Part shown: piece after piece, positions 8,208 through 17,478 of the stretch | Numbering within the stretch: position 1 is the first letter of the stretch | How the letters are laid out: every line of letters starts with the position of its first letter | Assembly (NCBI GenBank): GCA_964553325.1 | Contig: CAZKKI010000072.1 | Location: forward strand, 22,373 to 86,372 | Direction of reading: 5' to 3' | Origin: BMS3ABIN04 sp964553325 | GTDB taxonomy: Bacteria > Bacteroidota > Ignavibacteria > Ignavibacteriales > Melioribacteraceae | Length of the DNA stretch: 64,000 nt | Notes under the pieces: generated by a model | Database searches by the model: none | What the model was told of the DNA's origin: nothing | What the model saw: the letters and a program-made list of their open reading frames with translations, nothing else | Translations under genes and position numbers: made by a program

Positions 8208-9620
8208 TTAAAACGGGAAATTGGCAAATGCGTTTTTATCAAATTTCGGAATTCCATATTTATTAAACGATACTTTTGCCAGAACCAAACTTCCCGGAAT
8301 AGTTGTTACGTTAACTTTGGGAATGTTTGCGCCGAAAGCTTCATTTATCTTATCGATAAACAAATTGGCAATTATAGCATAGCCTTGACTTGTAGGATGA
8401 ACTCCGTCAAGACTGAATAATCCGCCCGTAACATATTCCGTCGTAAATTTAACACCGTTAGCCATATATCCGTTGGCAGCGGTTTGTTTGAAAAACGCAT
8501 TAACATCAACCAGCGGCCAACCGTTTGCCGAAGCAATGCCGGCAATTGTTTGATTGAAACTAGCAATTGTACTTTTGACCTCTTGAATTTCCTGCGGATC
8601 GAGCACGAATGCATCGGGAACAGGATTTAACGGATGTAAACCGAATGGTTGGGTCGTATCAACGCCAACCAATGCAGGATCGATTCCGTTATCTCTGTAA
8701 AACTTACCGCTCGGTTTACCGATCAAATCGGTATATCCGTAACTGCTCATTGTAAGAGTTAACAGTACATCGCCTTTTAATAAAGCATCTACGGTTGCTA
8801 CACTGTTTTGGGAAGCAGGTCCAACTTGACCGTTGGTATTATAAAATACACCGAAAGCCAAACCAGCATCTACCGCCGGTTTAATTGCCAATGCTACTCC
8901 CGGGCCAATTGTAGTAAAATACGGAACTGAATTAACATCCGGAATGTTAGCAACTACAACTTTTGCATTTGATTGAGCCGCAATTGCTCCGGCTAATTGT
9001 CCGTAAACTTGAGCAAAAACGTCGGTAGGTGTATGCGGAACGGTTCCGCCACGTGTAGCGAATCCCAAAATATCATTATTACCGATCCATAAGGTCATAA
9101 ACGTTGGATTAAGTGATAAAGCTTGTTGAAGCTGGGTTCCTTGACCTCTTAAAACAACGTTGAAGAAAATATTATCGCCGGAAATGCTTGATTGTGCATC
9201 GGTTGCCTGTAAAACATCAGCGAGCCAAGCACCGGGAATTCCCAAATTGTTATATGGTTTTTCGTAAGTCGCGTTTGTTAATTGACCTAATGTTGTATTT
9301 GTTACCGTTTCAAACGGATCGATTGATTTTACCTCTATTCTTCCGGGAATACCAGGATCGGAAATTAAAGGTTGAACAAAATTCGCACCAACTTGTTGAG
9401 CAATCAAATTCGGAACCGAATATTTTTGGGAGCTTTCGTATAATGCTCCGCTTTGGTATCCGGCGGTAAGACTGTTTCCGAGCGCTACAAAAGTTGAAAA
9501 ATCGGCATTTCCCAACGAAGGAGCGGCCGGTTCGGTCAAATCTGTTCTGTCTTCGCAACTCCATAAAGCAAGTGCAAAGAGCAATAAACTTAGAACCAAA
9601 TATTTATTTAATTTTTTCAT
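8208..9620 (-). CDS. SGNH/GDSL-family hydrolase lipoprotein
   Basis: A 470-residue predicted lipoprotein esterase or lipase. The signal peptide ends in LWSC (Cys22). Block I reads FVALGNSLTAGYQSG, so the usual GDSL is GNSL, with Asn for Asp but the nucleophile Ser kept. Block III is IGNNDILG, and the catalytic Asp-His pair is in LDGVHPTSQGYAI near the C-terminus. Substrate is unknown; the fold acts on lipids or acyl-sugars. AGGAGG lies upstream of the ATG. It follows the FadL-type porin gene by about 20 bases, a pairing I know from other Bacteroidetes-type genomes and consistent with lipid or hydrocarbon uptake at the outer membrane. Confidence 0.88.
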   Translation of the reverse strand: MKKLNKYLVLSLLLFALALWSCEDRTDLTEPAAPSLGNADFSTFVALGNSLTAGYQSGALYESSQKYSVPNLIAQQVGANFVQPLISDPGIPGRIEVKSIDPFETVTNTTLGQLTNATYEKPYNNLGIPGAWLADVLQATDAQSSISGDNIFFNVVLRGQGTQLQQALSLNPTFMTLWIGNNDILGFATRGGTVPHTPTDVFAQVYGQLAGAIAAQSNAKVVVANIPDVNSVPYFTTIGPGVALAIKPAVDAGLAFGVFYNTNGQVGPASQNSVATVDALLKGDVLLTLTMSSYGYTDLIGKPSGKFYRDNGIDPALVGVDTTQPFGLHPLNPVPDAFVLDPQEIQEVKSTIASFNQTIAGIASANGWPLVDVNAFFKQTAANGYMANGVKFTTEYVTGGLFSLDGVHPTSQGYAIIANLFIDKINEAFGANIPKVNVTTIPGSLVLAKVSFNKYGIPKFDKNAFANFPF

Positions 9621-9639
9621 AATTTTCTTTTCCCTCCTT

Positions 9640-10905
9640 TTATAAATTTACTGATAAGTTAACAGCGAATAAATGAGCGATGGAATTGTATACTCCGTTC
9701 ATCGGAGCAATACTGTCTTCCAAGCCACTGTAACTTTCAAGAGAATTTTCAATTTTTCTTTCACTAAATCTCAAGAAGAGATAAGCTAAATCGAGGGAAA
9801 GATTATCAGCCAATTTAATACCAACACCGGCATTAAAGCCCATTCTGTCTGCATCCGGCAAAGTCGGGTCAACTCTTTCGTCTTTAACGGGATTTTTATC
9901 GTACAAGAATCCCGCTCTTAAAGTTAACATATCGTTTGCCGTATATTCCGCACCAAAGCGACCGATATAACTGTTATCGTAATCTCTAACAGATGTGGTA
10001 ACAAGCGGTTTACCGGTTTCGGAATCGATAAAATCGTTGAATGTGACTTCCAATTTATCGTACGTGGACCACATTGTGTATTGAAAATCAGCCGATAAAG
10101 TGAGATTCTCATTGGCATTAACACCTATACCGACCGAAAGGATATCCGGAGCAGTCAGAGGCGCTTCGATGTTACCGGTTGGTAGTAAACCGTTAAACTG
10201 TTTCGGAGCGGTAACGGTTGCATCGCCTTCGAATTTAAAGTGCACTCTACTTTTGTAAGCGGCACCGATCGAAAAATTCTTGCTCGGTTTGAACAGCATA
10301 CCGATATTAAATCCTGCACCGCTTCCAGTGCCTTCCAGACTGATTTCCGCATCGGCATTGAAGGGACTCAAGTTTTGCATACGGGAAATTAATACATCAC
10401 CGAAAGCATAAGTAAAACCGAATCCTAAAGAAAATTCTTCCGATACTTGATAAGCGGCAACAGCGTTGAAATAAAAAGTTCTGATTTCCGTTTCAACCGC
10501 CATATACTTCCCAACCCAATCGCTCGGCCATTTGGTTCCAAGACCGTATGGATTGTTTACACTAAAACCTAAATGAAATTTTTCGGACGCTTGATGCGTT
10601 ACATAAAAATTAATTGGATTGAAAATTTGTTTTTCCAGTTCCCATTCGGTAATAGATGGACTGGGACCACGGAAACTTGACTTCGGAACAATTAATGTAA
10701 CTCCGCCCATAACATGCGTACCGGTTAGTTGTGTGATTCCTGCAGGGTTGAAATAAACTGCTGACGGATCATTAGCCAATCCGGTGAACGCACCTCCTAA
10801 TGCCATTGCGCGGGCACCGTGTTCGTTGATTTGAAATCCACTTGCAAACAACTGGGTTGCAGCAAATAGAATTCCGAAGATTGTAACATTAATTTTCTTT
10901 AACAC
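9640..10905 (-). CDS. OmpP1/FadL/TodX-family outer-membrane transporter
   Basis: A 421-residue outer-membrane beta-barrel of the fatty-acid/hydrophobic-compound porin family. The signal peptide (to about residue 21, LFASG) is followed by the family's hallmark N-terminal hatch, FQINEHGARAMALGGAF then DPSAVYFNPAG. Alternating hydrophobic strands run to the end, which finishes LFAVNLSVNL. The start is GTG, backed by an excellent AGGAGG site. It is the first gene of a pair with the GDSL hydrolase, which may release or modify the lipid that the porin imports or exports. Confidence 0.9.
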   Translation of the reverse strand: MLKKINVTIFGILFAATQLFASGFQINEHGARAMALGGAFTGLANDPSAVYFNPAGITQLTGTHVMGGVTLIVPKSSFRGPSPSITEWELEKQIFNPINFYVTHQASEKFHLGFSVNNPYGLGTKWPSDWVGKYMAVETEIRTFYFNAVAAYQVSEEFSLGFGFTYAFGDVLISRMQNLSPFNADAEISLEGTGSGAGFNIGMLFKPSKNFSIGAAYKSRVHFKFEGDATVTAPKQFNGLLPTGNIEAPLTAPDILSVGIGVNANENLTLSADFQYTMWSTYDKLEVTFNDFIDSETGKPLVTTSVRDYDNSYIGRFGAEYTANDMLTLRAGFLYDKNPVKDERVDPTLPDADRMGFNAGVGIKLADNLSLDLAYLFLRFSERKIENSLESYSGLEDSIAPMNGVYNSIAHLFAVNLSVNL

Positions 10906-10934
10906 GAATCCTCCTGTTTTTGTTGAATAGACAA

Positions 10935-11435
10935 TTAATTTATTTTAAGTATTAATTCACCTTTTTCTACGGATTCTCCTTCATGAATATAAATTTTAGC
11001 AATTTTACCATTAAAATGCGACCTGATTTCATTTTCCATTTTCATCGCTTCCAAAATTGCAACCGGTTCGCCTACCGACACTTCTTCGCCTTCTTGTTTT
11101 AAAATTTTAAGTAACAATCCGGGCATCGGAGCCACAATATCGGTTTCAGCAGAACCGCCTTTTTTACTTTTCAGAAGTTCGCTTACTTTTTCTTCAAGTT
11201 CCGTACGTACTATCGTTTTAACTTTCTGTCCGTTCAAATAAATAAAATATTCATTCCCGGATATTTTTTCGTAAATAATCTCATGCAATTTATTGTTGAT
11301 TCGAAGAAATAACGTGCTATCGAGCAGTTGAACCAATTCGTAATTTACAATTTTACCGTCAATCGATATTTCCCCGCCGGAGATAATCTTTATCTCTTTT
11401 TTTGAACTGTCGGTTGTAATTACGTATTCACTCAT
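10935..11435 (-). CDS. Biotin carboxyl carrier protein/domain of an acyl-CoA carboxylase
   Basis: A 166-residue protein whose last 75 residues are a biotinyl domain: IVAPMPGLLLKIL, then AILEAMKMENEI with the biotinylated lysine between the two methionines. The first 90 residues are a less conserved beta-rich region found in carriers of acetyl/propionyl-CoA carboxylases and oxaloacetate decarboxylases. Its ATG overlaps the end of the biotin carboxylase gene by eight bases, so the two are translated together. The carboxyltransferase subunit is not in the window, so the acyl-CoA substrate cannot be told; the biotin carboxylase sequence favours the propionyl/acetyl-CoA type. Confidence 0.88.
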   Translation of the reverse strand: MSEYVITTDSSKKEIKIISGGEISIDGKIVNYELVQLLDSTLFLRINNKLHEIIYEKISGNEYFIYLNGQKVKTIVRTELEEKVSELLKSKKGGSAETDIVAPMPGLLLKILKQEGEEVSVGEPVAILEAMKMENEIRSHFNGKIAKIYIHEGESVEKGELILKIN

Positions 11436-12933
11436 ATCTAGCCGTCACCCAATTATTTTGACCGTTAAGTTTAATTTCCGACAAAACGGATTTGTTTTCT
11501 TTTTCGTTAATTAGTGCGGCTGCAATTGAGGCAATCTCTTCAATTTCGTTTGAATTTTCGGGTTTATACTTTCCGTTTTTTACCAAAGGTAAAAACTCCT
11601 TGTCCAAAAAATTATTGTCGAACGAACCGTCCAAAAATGTTTTATGATTCAGAATCCAATTAAACAATTCCACGTTTGTGGTAACGCCTACAATTTTGTA
11701 TTCGCTCAATGCCCTTTTCATTCTTTCGATAGCTTCGGTTCTTGTACCGCCCCAAGTTACAACTTTCGAAAGAAGCGGATCGTAATAAATCGGTACTTCC
11801 GAATTAATGTCTATTCCTCTATCGACTCTAATTCCCGAACCGCTGGGAAGAGAGTGATATTTTATTTTACCGATCGACGGAGCGAAATTATTTTCAATAT
11901 CCTCGGCATAAACACGACATTCGATTGCGTGACCGTACATTTTTATATCGCGCTGTTCGTACGAAAGTTCGTTCCCTTCGGCAATATTAATCTGTTCTTT
12001 AACCAAATCGACTCCGGTAATTAATTCCGTTACCGGATGTTCGACTTGAAGCCGTGTATTCATTTCCAAAAAATAGAAATTATGATCCTTGTCCATTAAA
12101 AATTCAATTGTTCCGGCATTATAATAGTTACACGCCTTTGCGGCGTTAATTGCAGCTTCCGTAATTTTTCTTCTTACCTCGCCGTTTACAAAAGTGGATG
12201 GAGATTCTTCGACGACCTTCTGATGTCTTCGTTGAATGGAGCATTCTCTTTCAAACAAGTGAATATAATTTCCGTGTTGGTCACCAAGAATTTGAACTTC
12301 AATATGTTTGGGATTTTCAATGAATTTTTCCATGTAAATTTCCGAACTGCCGAATGCTTTTAACGATTCGTTTCGGGCGCGTTCCAGCGCTTCGGGTAAA
12401 TCATCTTCCGAATATACCAATCTCATACCTTTTCCGCCGCCACCTGCCGCCGCTTTAAGCATAACCGGAAAACCTATTCGTTTTGCCGAGGCAAGGGCTT
12501 CTTCTGTATTTTCTATTTTTTTTGTCGTGCCCGGAACAATCGGTACATTGTTTCTCTGCATTAATTCACGCGCCGCCGTTTTGCTTCCCATCAATTCAAC
12601 CGATTTGGAAGACGGACCGATAAAAATAATTCCGGCTTCTTCAACGGCTTTTATAAATTCGGAATTTTCCGATAAAAATCCATACCCCGGATGAATTGCA
12701 TCGGCTTGAATTTCTTTAGCGAGTTGAATAATCTTTTTTATGTTTAAGTAAGATTCGGATGCTGGTGGCGGGCCGATTAAATATGTTTCATCGGAAAGTC
12801 GGGTATGAAGTGAAGTTCTATCGGCTTCGGAATAAATTGTTGCGCTTTTAATCCCCAATTCACGACAAGCCGAAATAATTCTTACTGCGATTTCACCTCT
12901 GTTGACAATTAAAATTTTTTTTATTTTTCGCAT
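11428..12933 (-). CDS. accC: Biotin carboxylase subunit of acetyl/propionyl-CoA carboxylase
   Basis: Uses ATP and bicarbonate to carboxylate biotin on the carrier protein encoded next. The roughly 501-residue protein shows the N-terminal KILIVNRGEIAVRI, the ATP-grasp loop KAAAGGGGKGMR, FIENPKHIEVQILGD, the signature ERECSIQRRHQKVVEE, and EMNTRLQVEHPVTE with the catalytic Glu and Arg. The ATG at 12933 matches the family's usual start; an in-frame TTG lies two codons upstream. It is longer than E. coli AccC (about 450) and resembles the subunits of propionyl-type enzymes. Confidence 0.93.
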   Translation of the reverse strand: MRKIKKILIVNRGEIAVRIISACRELGIKSATIYSEADRTSLHTRLSDETYLIGPPPASESYLNIKKIIQLAKEIQADAIHPGYGFLSENSEFIKAVEEAGIIFIGPSSKSVELMGSKTAARELMQRNNVPIVPGTTKKIENTEEALASAKRIGFPVMLKAAAGGGGKGMRLVYSEDDLPEALERARNESLKAFGSSEIYMEKFIENPKHIEVQILGDQHGNYIHLFERECSIQRRHQKVVEESPSTFVNGEVRRKITEAAINAAKACNYYNAGTIEFLMDKDHNFYFLEMNTRLQVEHPVTELITGVDLVKEQINIAEGNELSYEQRDIKMYGHAIECRVYAEDIENNFAPSIGKIKYHSLPSGSGIRVDRGIDINSEVPIYYDPLLSKVVTWGGTRTEAIERMKRALSEYKIVGVTTNVELFNWILNHKTFLDGSFDNNFLDKEFLPLVKNGKYKPENSNEIEEIASIAAALINEKENKSVLSEIKLNGQNNWVTARYE

Positions 12934-13043
12934 CCTCAATAAATTAAGATTGGTAAAATTTTATCAAATAAAATAATTACCCGATAAATATTTTTCAAAA
13001 TAATATATAGTTGGAAAAGACGCAAATTGTAAAGTGGATTCTT

Positions 13044-15389
13044 TTAATCTTCAAATTCCACTACTGTTACGCCGTCGCCGCCGCTTTCTATGTCGGCGAA
13101 ATAGAATTTTTTTACTTTCGGATGATTCTCAAGTGTATTTTTCACAAATTGTTTTAATACACCCGTACCTTTCCCGTGTAGAATTTCAACACGTTCCAGA
13201 TTTGCCGCGTAAGCATTATCGAGATAGGTTAACAGTTTATGTTCAATTTCTTCGGGCTTTTTACCGCGTATGTCTAATCTTAATGTTTCAACTTCGGGCG
13301 AGTAACTTTTCTTTTGAACAATATTTTCCTTTTTCAATTTTTTCTCGTGCAGCAGGCTTTTAAGATTAACTTTTAATTTTAAATTTCCGGCAAGGATAAC
13401 CGCAATTTTTTTATTTTCATCAATTTCTATTATTTCACCGGAAGTAGCCGAATCTTTAATCCTAACCAAATTACCAATTTTGAAACCTTTGGGTTCTTCG
13501 GAATTTGTTTCCTTAACCGAGAAATATTTATCCTTTTTTTTCTTTAATTCTACTATTTTTTGTTTTTCTTCCTTTATTACTTTCGAATCTGCGGATGTTT
13601 CTTTAATCCGCTTAACTGTTTGTTCGAAGCTTTTATTTATTTCGTTCAAAAAGCTTTCCGCTTTCACCTCGGTTTTTTGAAGGATTTCTTTTTGTTTTTT
13701 CTTCAATTCTTCTATTTTATTTTGATATAATGCGGTTAATCCTTTCAATCTTGTATTTTCAAGTTCTAAATTTCTCAGTTTTTTCGTAAGTTCGTTAGAT
13801 TTTTTTTCTATGTCAATAAGGAAATTCTCCAACTTGCTTTTGTTAACATCCAAATGATTTTTCGCTTCTTCAAGAATGTTGTTATCCAAACCTATTTTTT
13901 TCGCCACTTCGAAGGCGTAACTTGAGCCCGGTAGACCTTGAAAAAATTCGTAAGTCGGAATCAAACGCTCGGTATCGAATTTCATCGATGCATTTTGAAT
14001 TCCATCGAAAGCCGTAGCTAACATTTTCAGATTTCCATGATGCGTGGTTGCCAAAACAGTTGAGCCGATTTCAAGTAAACGTAATAAAATAGCCGTTGCC
14101 AGCGCAGAACCTTCCGCCGGATCGGTGCCGGTACCGATTTCATCCAAAAGAATCAGCGAATCGGGTTTGGCATTGTTAACGATATAATTTAGATTTTCCA
14201 GATGAGAACTAAACGTACTCAAATCATTTTCTATCGATTGCTCATCACCTATATCGATAAAAATATTTCCGAAAAAGTGCAAGTTAGTATCGGGGTGAAC
14301 AGGAATATGAATTCCAGATTGCGCAAGAGCAATTAATAAACCTACCGTTTTCAAAACAACGGTCTTACCGCCAGCATTCGGTCCGGTGATGATAATTATT
14401 TTTTCCTTGTCGATTTCCAAATTCAACGGTACGGTTTTTTCGTGTCCCAGTCTTTTTTTCAATATCGGGTGATAACCTTCGATTATCTTCAACGGTTTGT
14501 TGTTATCAAAAGAAGGGAAACTGCCAATAATTTCAAGCGAGTACCTTGCTTTTGCAAAAACCGTATCCAGTTTGGTGATAATGTTTAACGTTTGCGTTAA
14601 TTCCGTACTTTTTGAACCGATAAGCCGGGTTAATTTTTTCAAAATTCTTTCGATTTCGCGCTTCTCGGCAAATTTAAGAGTTAAAATATCGTTATTCAGT
14701 TCCAATGTTTCTTCGGGTTCGATGTAAACCGTTTGTCCCGTTGCCGATTCAGAATGAATAAAACCTTTCACATGCCGTTTATGCTCCGCTTTAATCGGGA
14801 GCACGATTCTCCCGTCCCGTTGAGTAACGTATTCTTCGCGAACCAAGTACGAATCGCTTAGCCTCTTTAAGATTCTACCAACGGTTCTTTTCAGAAGCTC
14901 TTCTTTTTCCCTAATTTCTTTTCTGATTATTGATAATTCTTTACTGGCAGAATCAACTATTTCGCCGGTCGGACTAAAAACGGAATTCAAATGGTTTTCA
15001 AAAACCTTATCGACAAATAAATTACCGGTAAACTTAGATTTTATATGCGAATCTTTTAATTCACGGAAGAATGTTCTTATTTTTCTGGAAGTTTCAGCCA
15101 ACAGTGAAATATTCTTTATATCTTTAACATGTAAAATAATTCCTTCGATTCTGCTTTTGCTTAACACATCAGTCAAATCCGGTAAAAATGTTAACGGCGG
15201 ATAATCTTTTTCTATAAGAATATTTTTTGCTTCGGTTACAAGATTTCCTTCTTCGGCAATAAGGGATAATGAATCGAGCGGTTTTAAATTTTGCAGTTCC
15301 GTTTTACCTTGTTCGGTTGCAGAAAAAGAAGAAATGTGATTAAGTATTTTTTGAAATTCCAGTTTGTCGAGTGATTCTTGAGAAATCAT
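13044..15389 (-). CDS. mutS2: Endonuclease MutS2
   Basis: A 781-residue MutS2, which binds branched DNA and suppresses recombination (and in some species rescues collided ribosomes). Seen in order: the lever/clamp helices, the Walker A ITGPNAGGKTVVLKT near residue 330, the Walker B region LILLDEIGTGTDP with the ATTHH motif after it, a long charged coiled coil (520-640), a KOW-like strand (GNLVRIKDSATSGEI) and a C-terminal Smr nuclease domain (LDIRGKKPEE, HGKGTG). There is no mismatch-recognition domain, as expected for MutS2. It lies just downstream of the CvpA-like gene, an arrangement common in Firmicutes and Bacteroidota. Confidence 0.96.
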   Translation of the reverse strand: MISQESLDKLEFQKILNHISSFSATEQGKTELQNLKPLDSLSLIAEEGNLVTEAKNILIEKDYPPLTFLPDLTDVLSKSRIEGIILHVKDIKNISLLAETSRKIRTFFRELKDSHIKSKFTGNLFVDKVFENHLNSVFSPTGEIVDSASKELSIIRKEIREKEELLKRTVGRILKRLSDSYLVREEYVTQRDGRIVLPIKAEHKRHVKGFIHSESATGQTVYIEPEETLELNNDILTLKFAEKREIERILKKLTRLIGSKSTELTQTLNIITKLDTVFAKARYSLEIIGSFPSFDNNKPLKIIEGYHPILKKRLGHEKTVPLNLEIDKEKIIIITGPNAGGKTVVLKTVGLLIALAQSGIHIPVHPDTNLHFFGNIFIDIGDEQSIENDLSTFSSHLENLNYIVNNAKPDSLILLDEIGTGTDPAEGSALATAILLRLLEIGSTVLATTHHGNLKMLATAFDGIQNASMKFDTERLIPTYEFFQGLPGSSYAFEVAKKIGLDNNILEEAKNHLDVNKSKLENFLIDIEKKSNELTKKLRNLELENTRLKGLTALYQNKIEELKKKQKEILQKTEVKAESFLNEINKSFEQTVKRIKETSADSKVIKEEKQKIVELKKKKDKYFSVKETNSEEPKGFKIGNLVRIKDSATSGEIIEIDENKKIAVILAGNLKLKVNLKSLLHEKKLKKENIVQKKSYSPEVETLRLDIRGKKPEEIEHKLLTYLDNAYAANLERVEILHGKGTGVLKQFVKNTLENHPKVKKFYFADIESGGDGVTVVEFED

Positions 15390-15395
15390 ATCTTT

Positions 15396-15959
15396 TTATT
15401 TTTCGGGTGTGTTTGTTGAATCGATGGAGTTAACGGAGTCGGGTACTTCTTCTGCGCTTTCGATATAATCGTTTATAAAACTGTTTGCATCCACGCCGGA
15501 ACCTAACACTAAATCGATTATCGAGGGAACGACGGAATAAACACTGGAATAAAGAATCGATTCTTTCCTTTCTTCTTCCGAGGGGAATTCAAATATATTT
15601 AAAAGAAGTAAAAATAAACTAGCAAAAATTAATATTTGCAACATACCCGCAATACCGCCGATTAATTGATTAAGAAAATTATTCACTTTATCGGCAGGAT
15701 GTAAAACCCTTTTTAAAATCGAGGAAAGGAAAATTATTCCGAGGAAAATTATTAATCCGCCTATAATTCGAGCTAAATACGGTTCGTTGTTAAAAACGGG
15801 GGTCAAAAAAACGCTTGCCGGCCCCGAAAGTTTAATAGCCAGATAAATTCCTATTACAAATCCTGCAACACCGATAATTTTTCTTACGATTCCGTCTTTG
15901 TAGCCCAATATAAATCCGACTAAAAGGATACCAAGCAATATGTAATCGATATAGTTCAC
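15396..15959 (-). CDS. CvpA-family membrane protein
   Basis: A 187-residue inner-membrane protein with four predicted helices in residues 1-125 (IDYILLGILLVGFILGYKDG at the start is typical of the family) and an acidic, Ser-rich tail. CvpA-like proteins are linked to colicin V export and envelope stress tolerance; their biochemical role is unresolved. The GTG start overlaps the yqeY stop as GTGA, and mutS2 starts seven bases after its stop, so yqeY-cvpA-mutS2 is one operon. Confidence 0.85.
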   Translation of the reverse strand: MNYIDYILLGILLVGFILGYKDGIVRKIIGVAGFVIGIYLAIKLSGPASVFLTPVFNNEPYLARIIGGLIIFLGIIFLSSILKRVLHPADKVNNFLNQLIGGIAGMLQILIFASLFLLLLNIFEFPSEEERKESILYSSVYSVVPSIIDLVLGSGVDANSFINDYIESAEEVPDSVNSIDSTNTPEK

Positions 15960-16405
15960 TTCGAAAGAATTTTTTCAACTATTTCTTTTATTGTTTTTCC
16001 GTCGGCTTGACCTTTAAATTTTTTAATTGCCTGTGGCATCAGTTTGGGAAAATCCGCTTTGTCCTTTGCGCCTATTTCTCCGGCCAATTCCTTTATTTTT
16101 TCTTCAAGTTCTTCCTTGCCGAGTTGTTTCGGTAGATAATTTTGAATGATTTTTAATTCGGCTTCCTCTTTAGCTGCCAAGTCTTCCCTGCCGGCATTTT
16201 TATATTGCTCAATTGCTTCCTTACGTTTTTTAGCCGCGGTTGAAAGCAAGTTTATTTCATCTTCCGGTTTTAATTCTTTATCTTTACCGCTCTTTTCAAA
16301 TTCCAGAATCAAAGCTCTTATCGAACGGATAGTTTCGAGTTTTACTTTGTCTTTTTCTTTCAAAGCGGTTTTTAAATCTTGGTTTATTTTCTCTTTCAAA
16401 TTCAT
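15956..16405 (-). CDS. YqeY/GatB-related domain protein
   Basis: A 149-residue cytoplasmic protein covering the whole YqeY domain (MNLKEKINQDLKTALKEKDK; RSIRALILEFEKSGKD; IIQNYLPKQLGKEELEEKI; ending near AIKKFKGQADGKTIKEIVEK). The domain is related to the tRNA-binding tail of GatB, the aminoacyl-tRNA amidotransferase subunit, but stand-alone YqeY has no established reaction. GAGGA precedes the ATG. It heads the yqeY-cvpA-mutS2 unit and is separated by a strong terminator from the ExbD genes upstream. Confidence 0.9.
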   Translation of the reverse strand: MNLKEKINQDLKTALKEKDKVKLETIRSIRALILEFEKSGKDKELKPEDEINLLSTAAKKRKEAIEQYKNAGREDLAAKEEAELKIIQNYLPKQLGKEELEEKIKELAGEIGAKDKADFPKLMPQAIKKFKGQADGKTIKEIVEKILSK

Positions 16406-16420
16406 TTTTCATCCTCGTAC

Positions 16421-16460
16421 AAATAAAAAAAGCAGGTTACTAAAAATAATAACCTGCTTT
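16421..16460 (-). terminator. Strong intrinsic terminator of the ExbB-ExbD-ExbD operon
   Basis: TAACCTGCTTT (16450-16460) and AAAGCAGGTTA (16429-16439) make a perfect 11-pair stem with a ten-base loop. On the minus strand it is followed by TTTTTTATTT. It lies 20 bases after the last ExbD stop and before the yqeY ribosome-binding site, separating the two operons. Confidence 0.85.
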
Positions 16461-16480
16461 AAATTATTCCAAATCAGTTA

Positions 16481-16894
16481 TTATTCTTTCATTCTTGCTG
16501 AATAATTTATTCTTCTGGCATCCGCTTTTCTTAACGCCTGCTGAATATCGGTAACCAAACCCATGTTCGTATTTTTATCGATTCTAAGCGAAACAATTAC
16601 GTTGGGCAAGGCAACCCTTTTCTTATACATGATATCTTGGATATCTTTCAATTGAACGATAGCATCGTCGATTTGTATTCTGCCGTTTTTACCGACATAA
16701 ATGTAAGATATCAACCTTTTATTTTCTATTTTTTCGATTGCTTTAGCTTCCGGCAAAGTAAACGAAACGTAAACTTCCTGTTCCCTTAAAGTTGTAGCAA
16801 CCATAAAAAATAGCAATAGCATAAAGATAATATCCGGCATAGAAGAAGTCGGAATACCTTGTTTAGTTGCTGCTCTTTTCTTTTGAAATTTCAT
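16481..16894 (-). CDS. ExbD/TolR-family energy-transduction protein (second copy)
   Basis: A 137-residue inner-membrane protein with one helix near residues 20-40 (SSMPDIIFMLLLFFMVATTL). The Asp in MPDIIF is at the position that carries protons in ExbD/TolR. The periplasmic part ends in a helix with VSLRIDKNTNMG. ExbD works with ExbB to convert proton flow into mechanical energy for TonB or similar. It is the third gene of an ExbB-ExbD-ExbD set and is followed by a strong terminator. No TonB gene accompanies the set. Confidence 0.88.
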   Translation of the reverse strand: MKFQKKRAATKQGIPTSSMPDIIFMLLLFFMVATTLREQEVYVSFTLPEAKAIEKIENKRLISYIYVGKNGRIQIDDAIVQLKDIQDIMYKKRVALPNVIVSLRIDKNTNMGLVTDIQQALRKADARRINYSARMKE

Positions 16895-16909
16895 TAATAC
16901 CTCAAATAA

Positions 16910-17446
16910 CTATTTTATTTGCTCAGGTTCGGCAATTGAAATAATAATAGGAATTTTCTCACGCAGTTCTTTAATTTGATCATCCGACAAATCTTTTACT
17001 TTTTTACCCCAATGGTTTAGCGCATATTCTTCACGAACTTTGAAATATGCACTTTTCACCTCGTCCAAAGCTTGTATGTAAAGATTATAGTTGGTTTTTC
17101 TATCCGTTTTAATCGATACAACAAGTTTTTTGTTTTTCGGAAGATCGATTTTACTTTTTATTCTCTCAATCAAATTATCTTGGATTTGCGGAATAGCAAT
17201 AATTTCGCCGTTCAGCAAAACGTCGCCGTTCTCGTTAATTAAGAGAGCCGCCAATCTATCTTTTGAAAGAGGAGCAAGCTCCTGCTCTTCCGGCGGGATA
17301 TATTCGGGCAAAGTGAGACCGATACCCGTATCAACGTCGATAACCGTGGATACAAGAAAGAACAGCAAGAGCAAAAAGGTAATGTCGGCCATCGATGCGG
17401 TTGAAAATTCTCCGCCTTCTCTTTTTCTCTTTTTAAAATGTATCAT
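16910..17446 (-). CDS. ExbD/TolR-family energy-transduction protein (first copy)
   Basis: A 178-residue relative of the next gene with the same topology: a basic N-terminus (HFKKRKREGG), then a helix starting SMADITFLLLLFFLVST with the proton-carrying Asp, then a periplasmic domain including KKLVVSIKTDRKTNYN. It is about 40 residues longer at the C-terminus than the second copy (KDLSDDQIKELREKIPII). Paired, diverged ExbD subunits next to one ExbB are common in Bacteroidetes-type genomes and may form a mixed dimer in the ExbB pentamer. Confidence 0.88.
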   Translation of the reverse strand: MIHFKKRKREGGEFSTASMADITFLLLLFFLVSTVIDVDTGIGLTLPEYIPPEEQELAPLSKDRLAALLINENGDVLLNGEIIAIPQIQDNLIERIKSKIDLPKNKKLVVSIKTDRKTNYNLYIQALDEVKSAYFKVREEYALNHWGKKVKDLSDDQIKELREKIPIIISIAEPEQIK

Positions 17447-17478
17447 TTCAGAAACTCTTCAAAGTTAATTTGAACAAA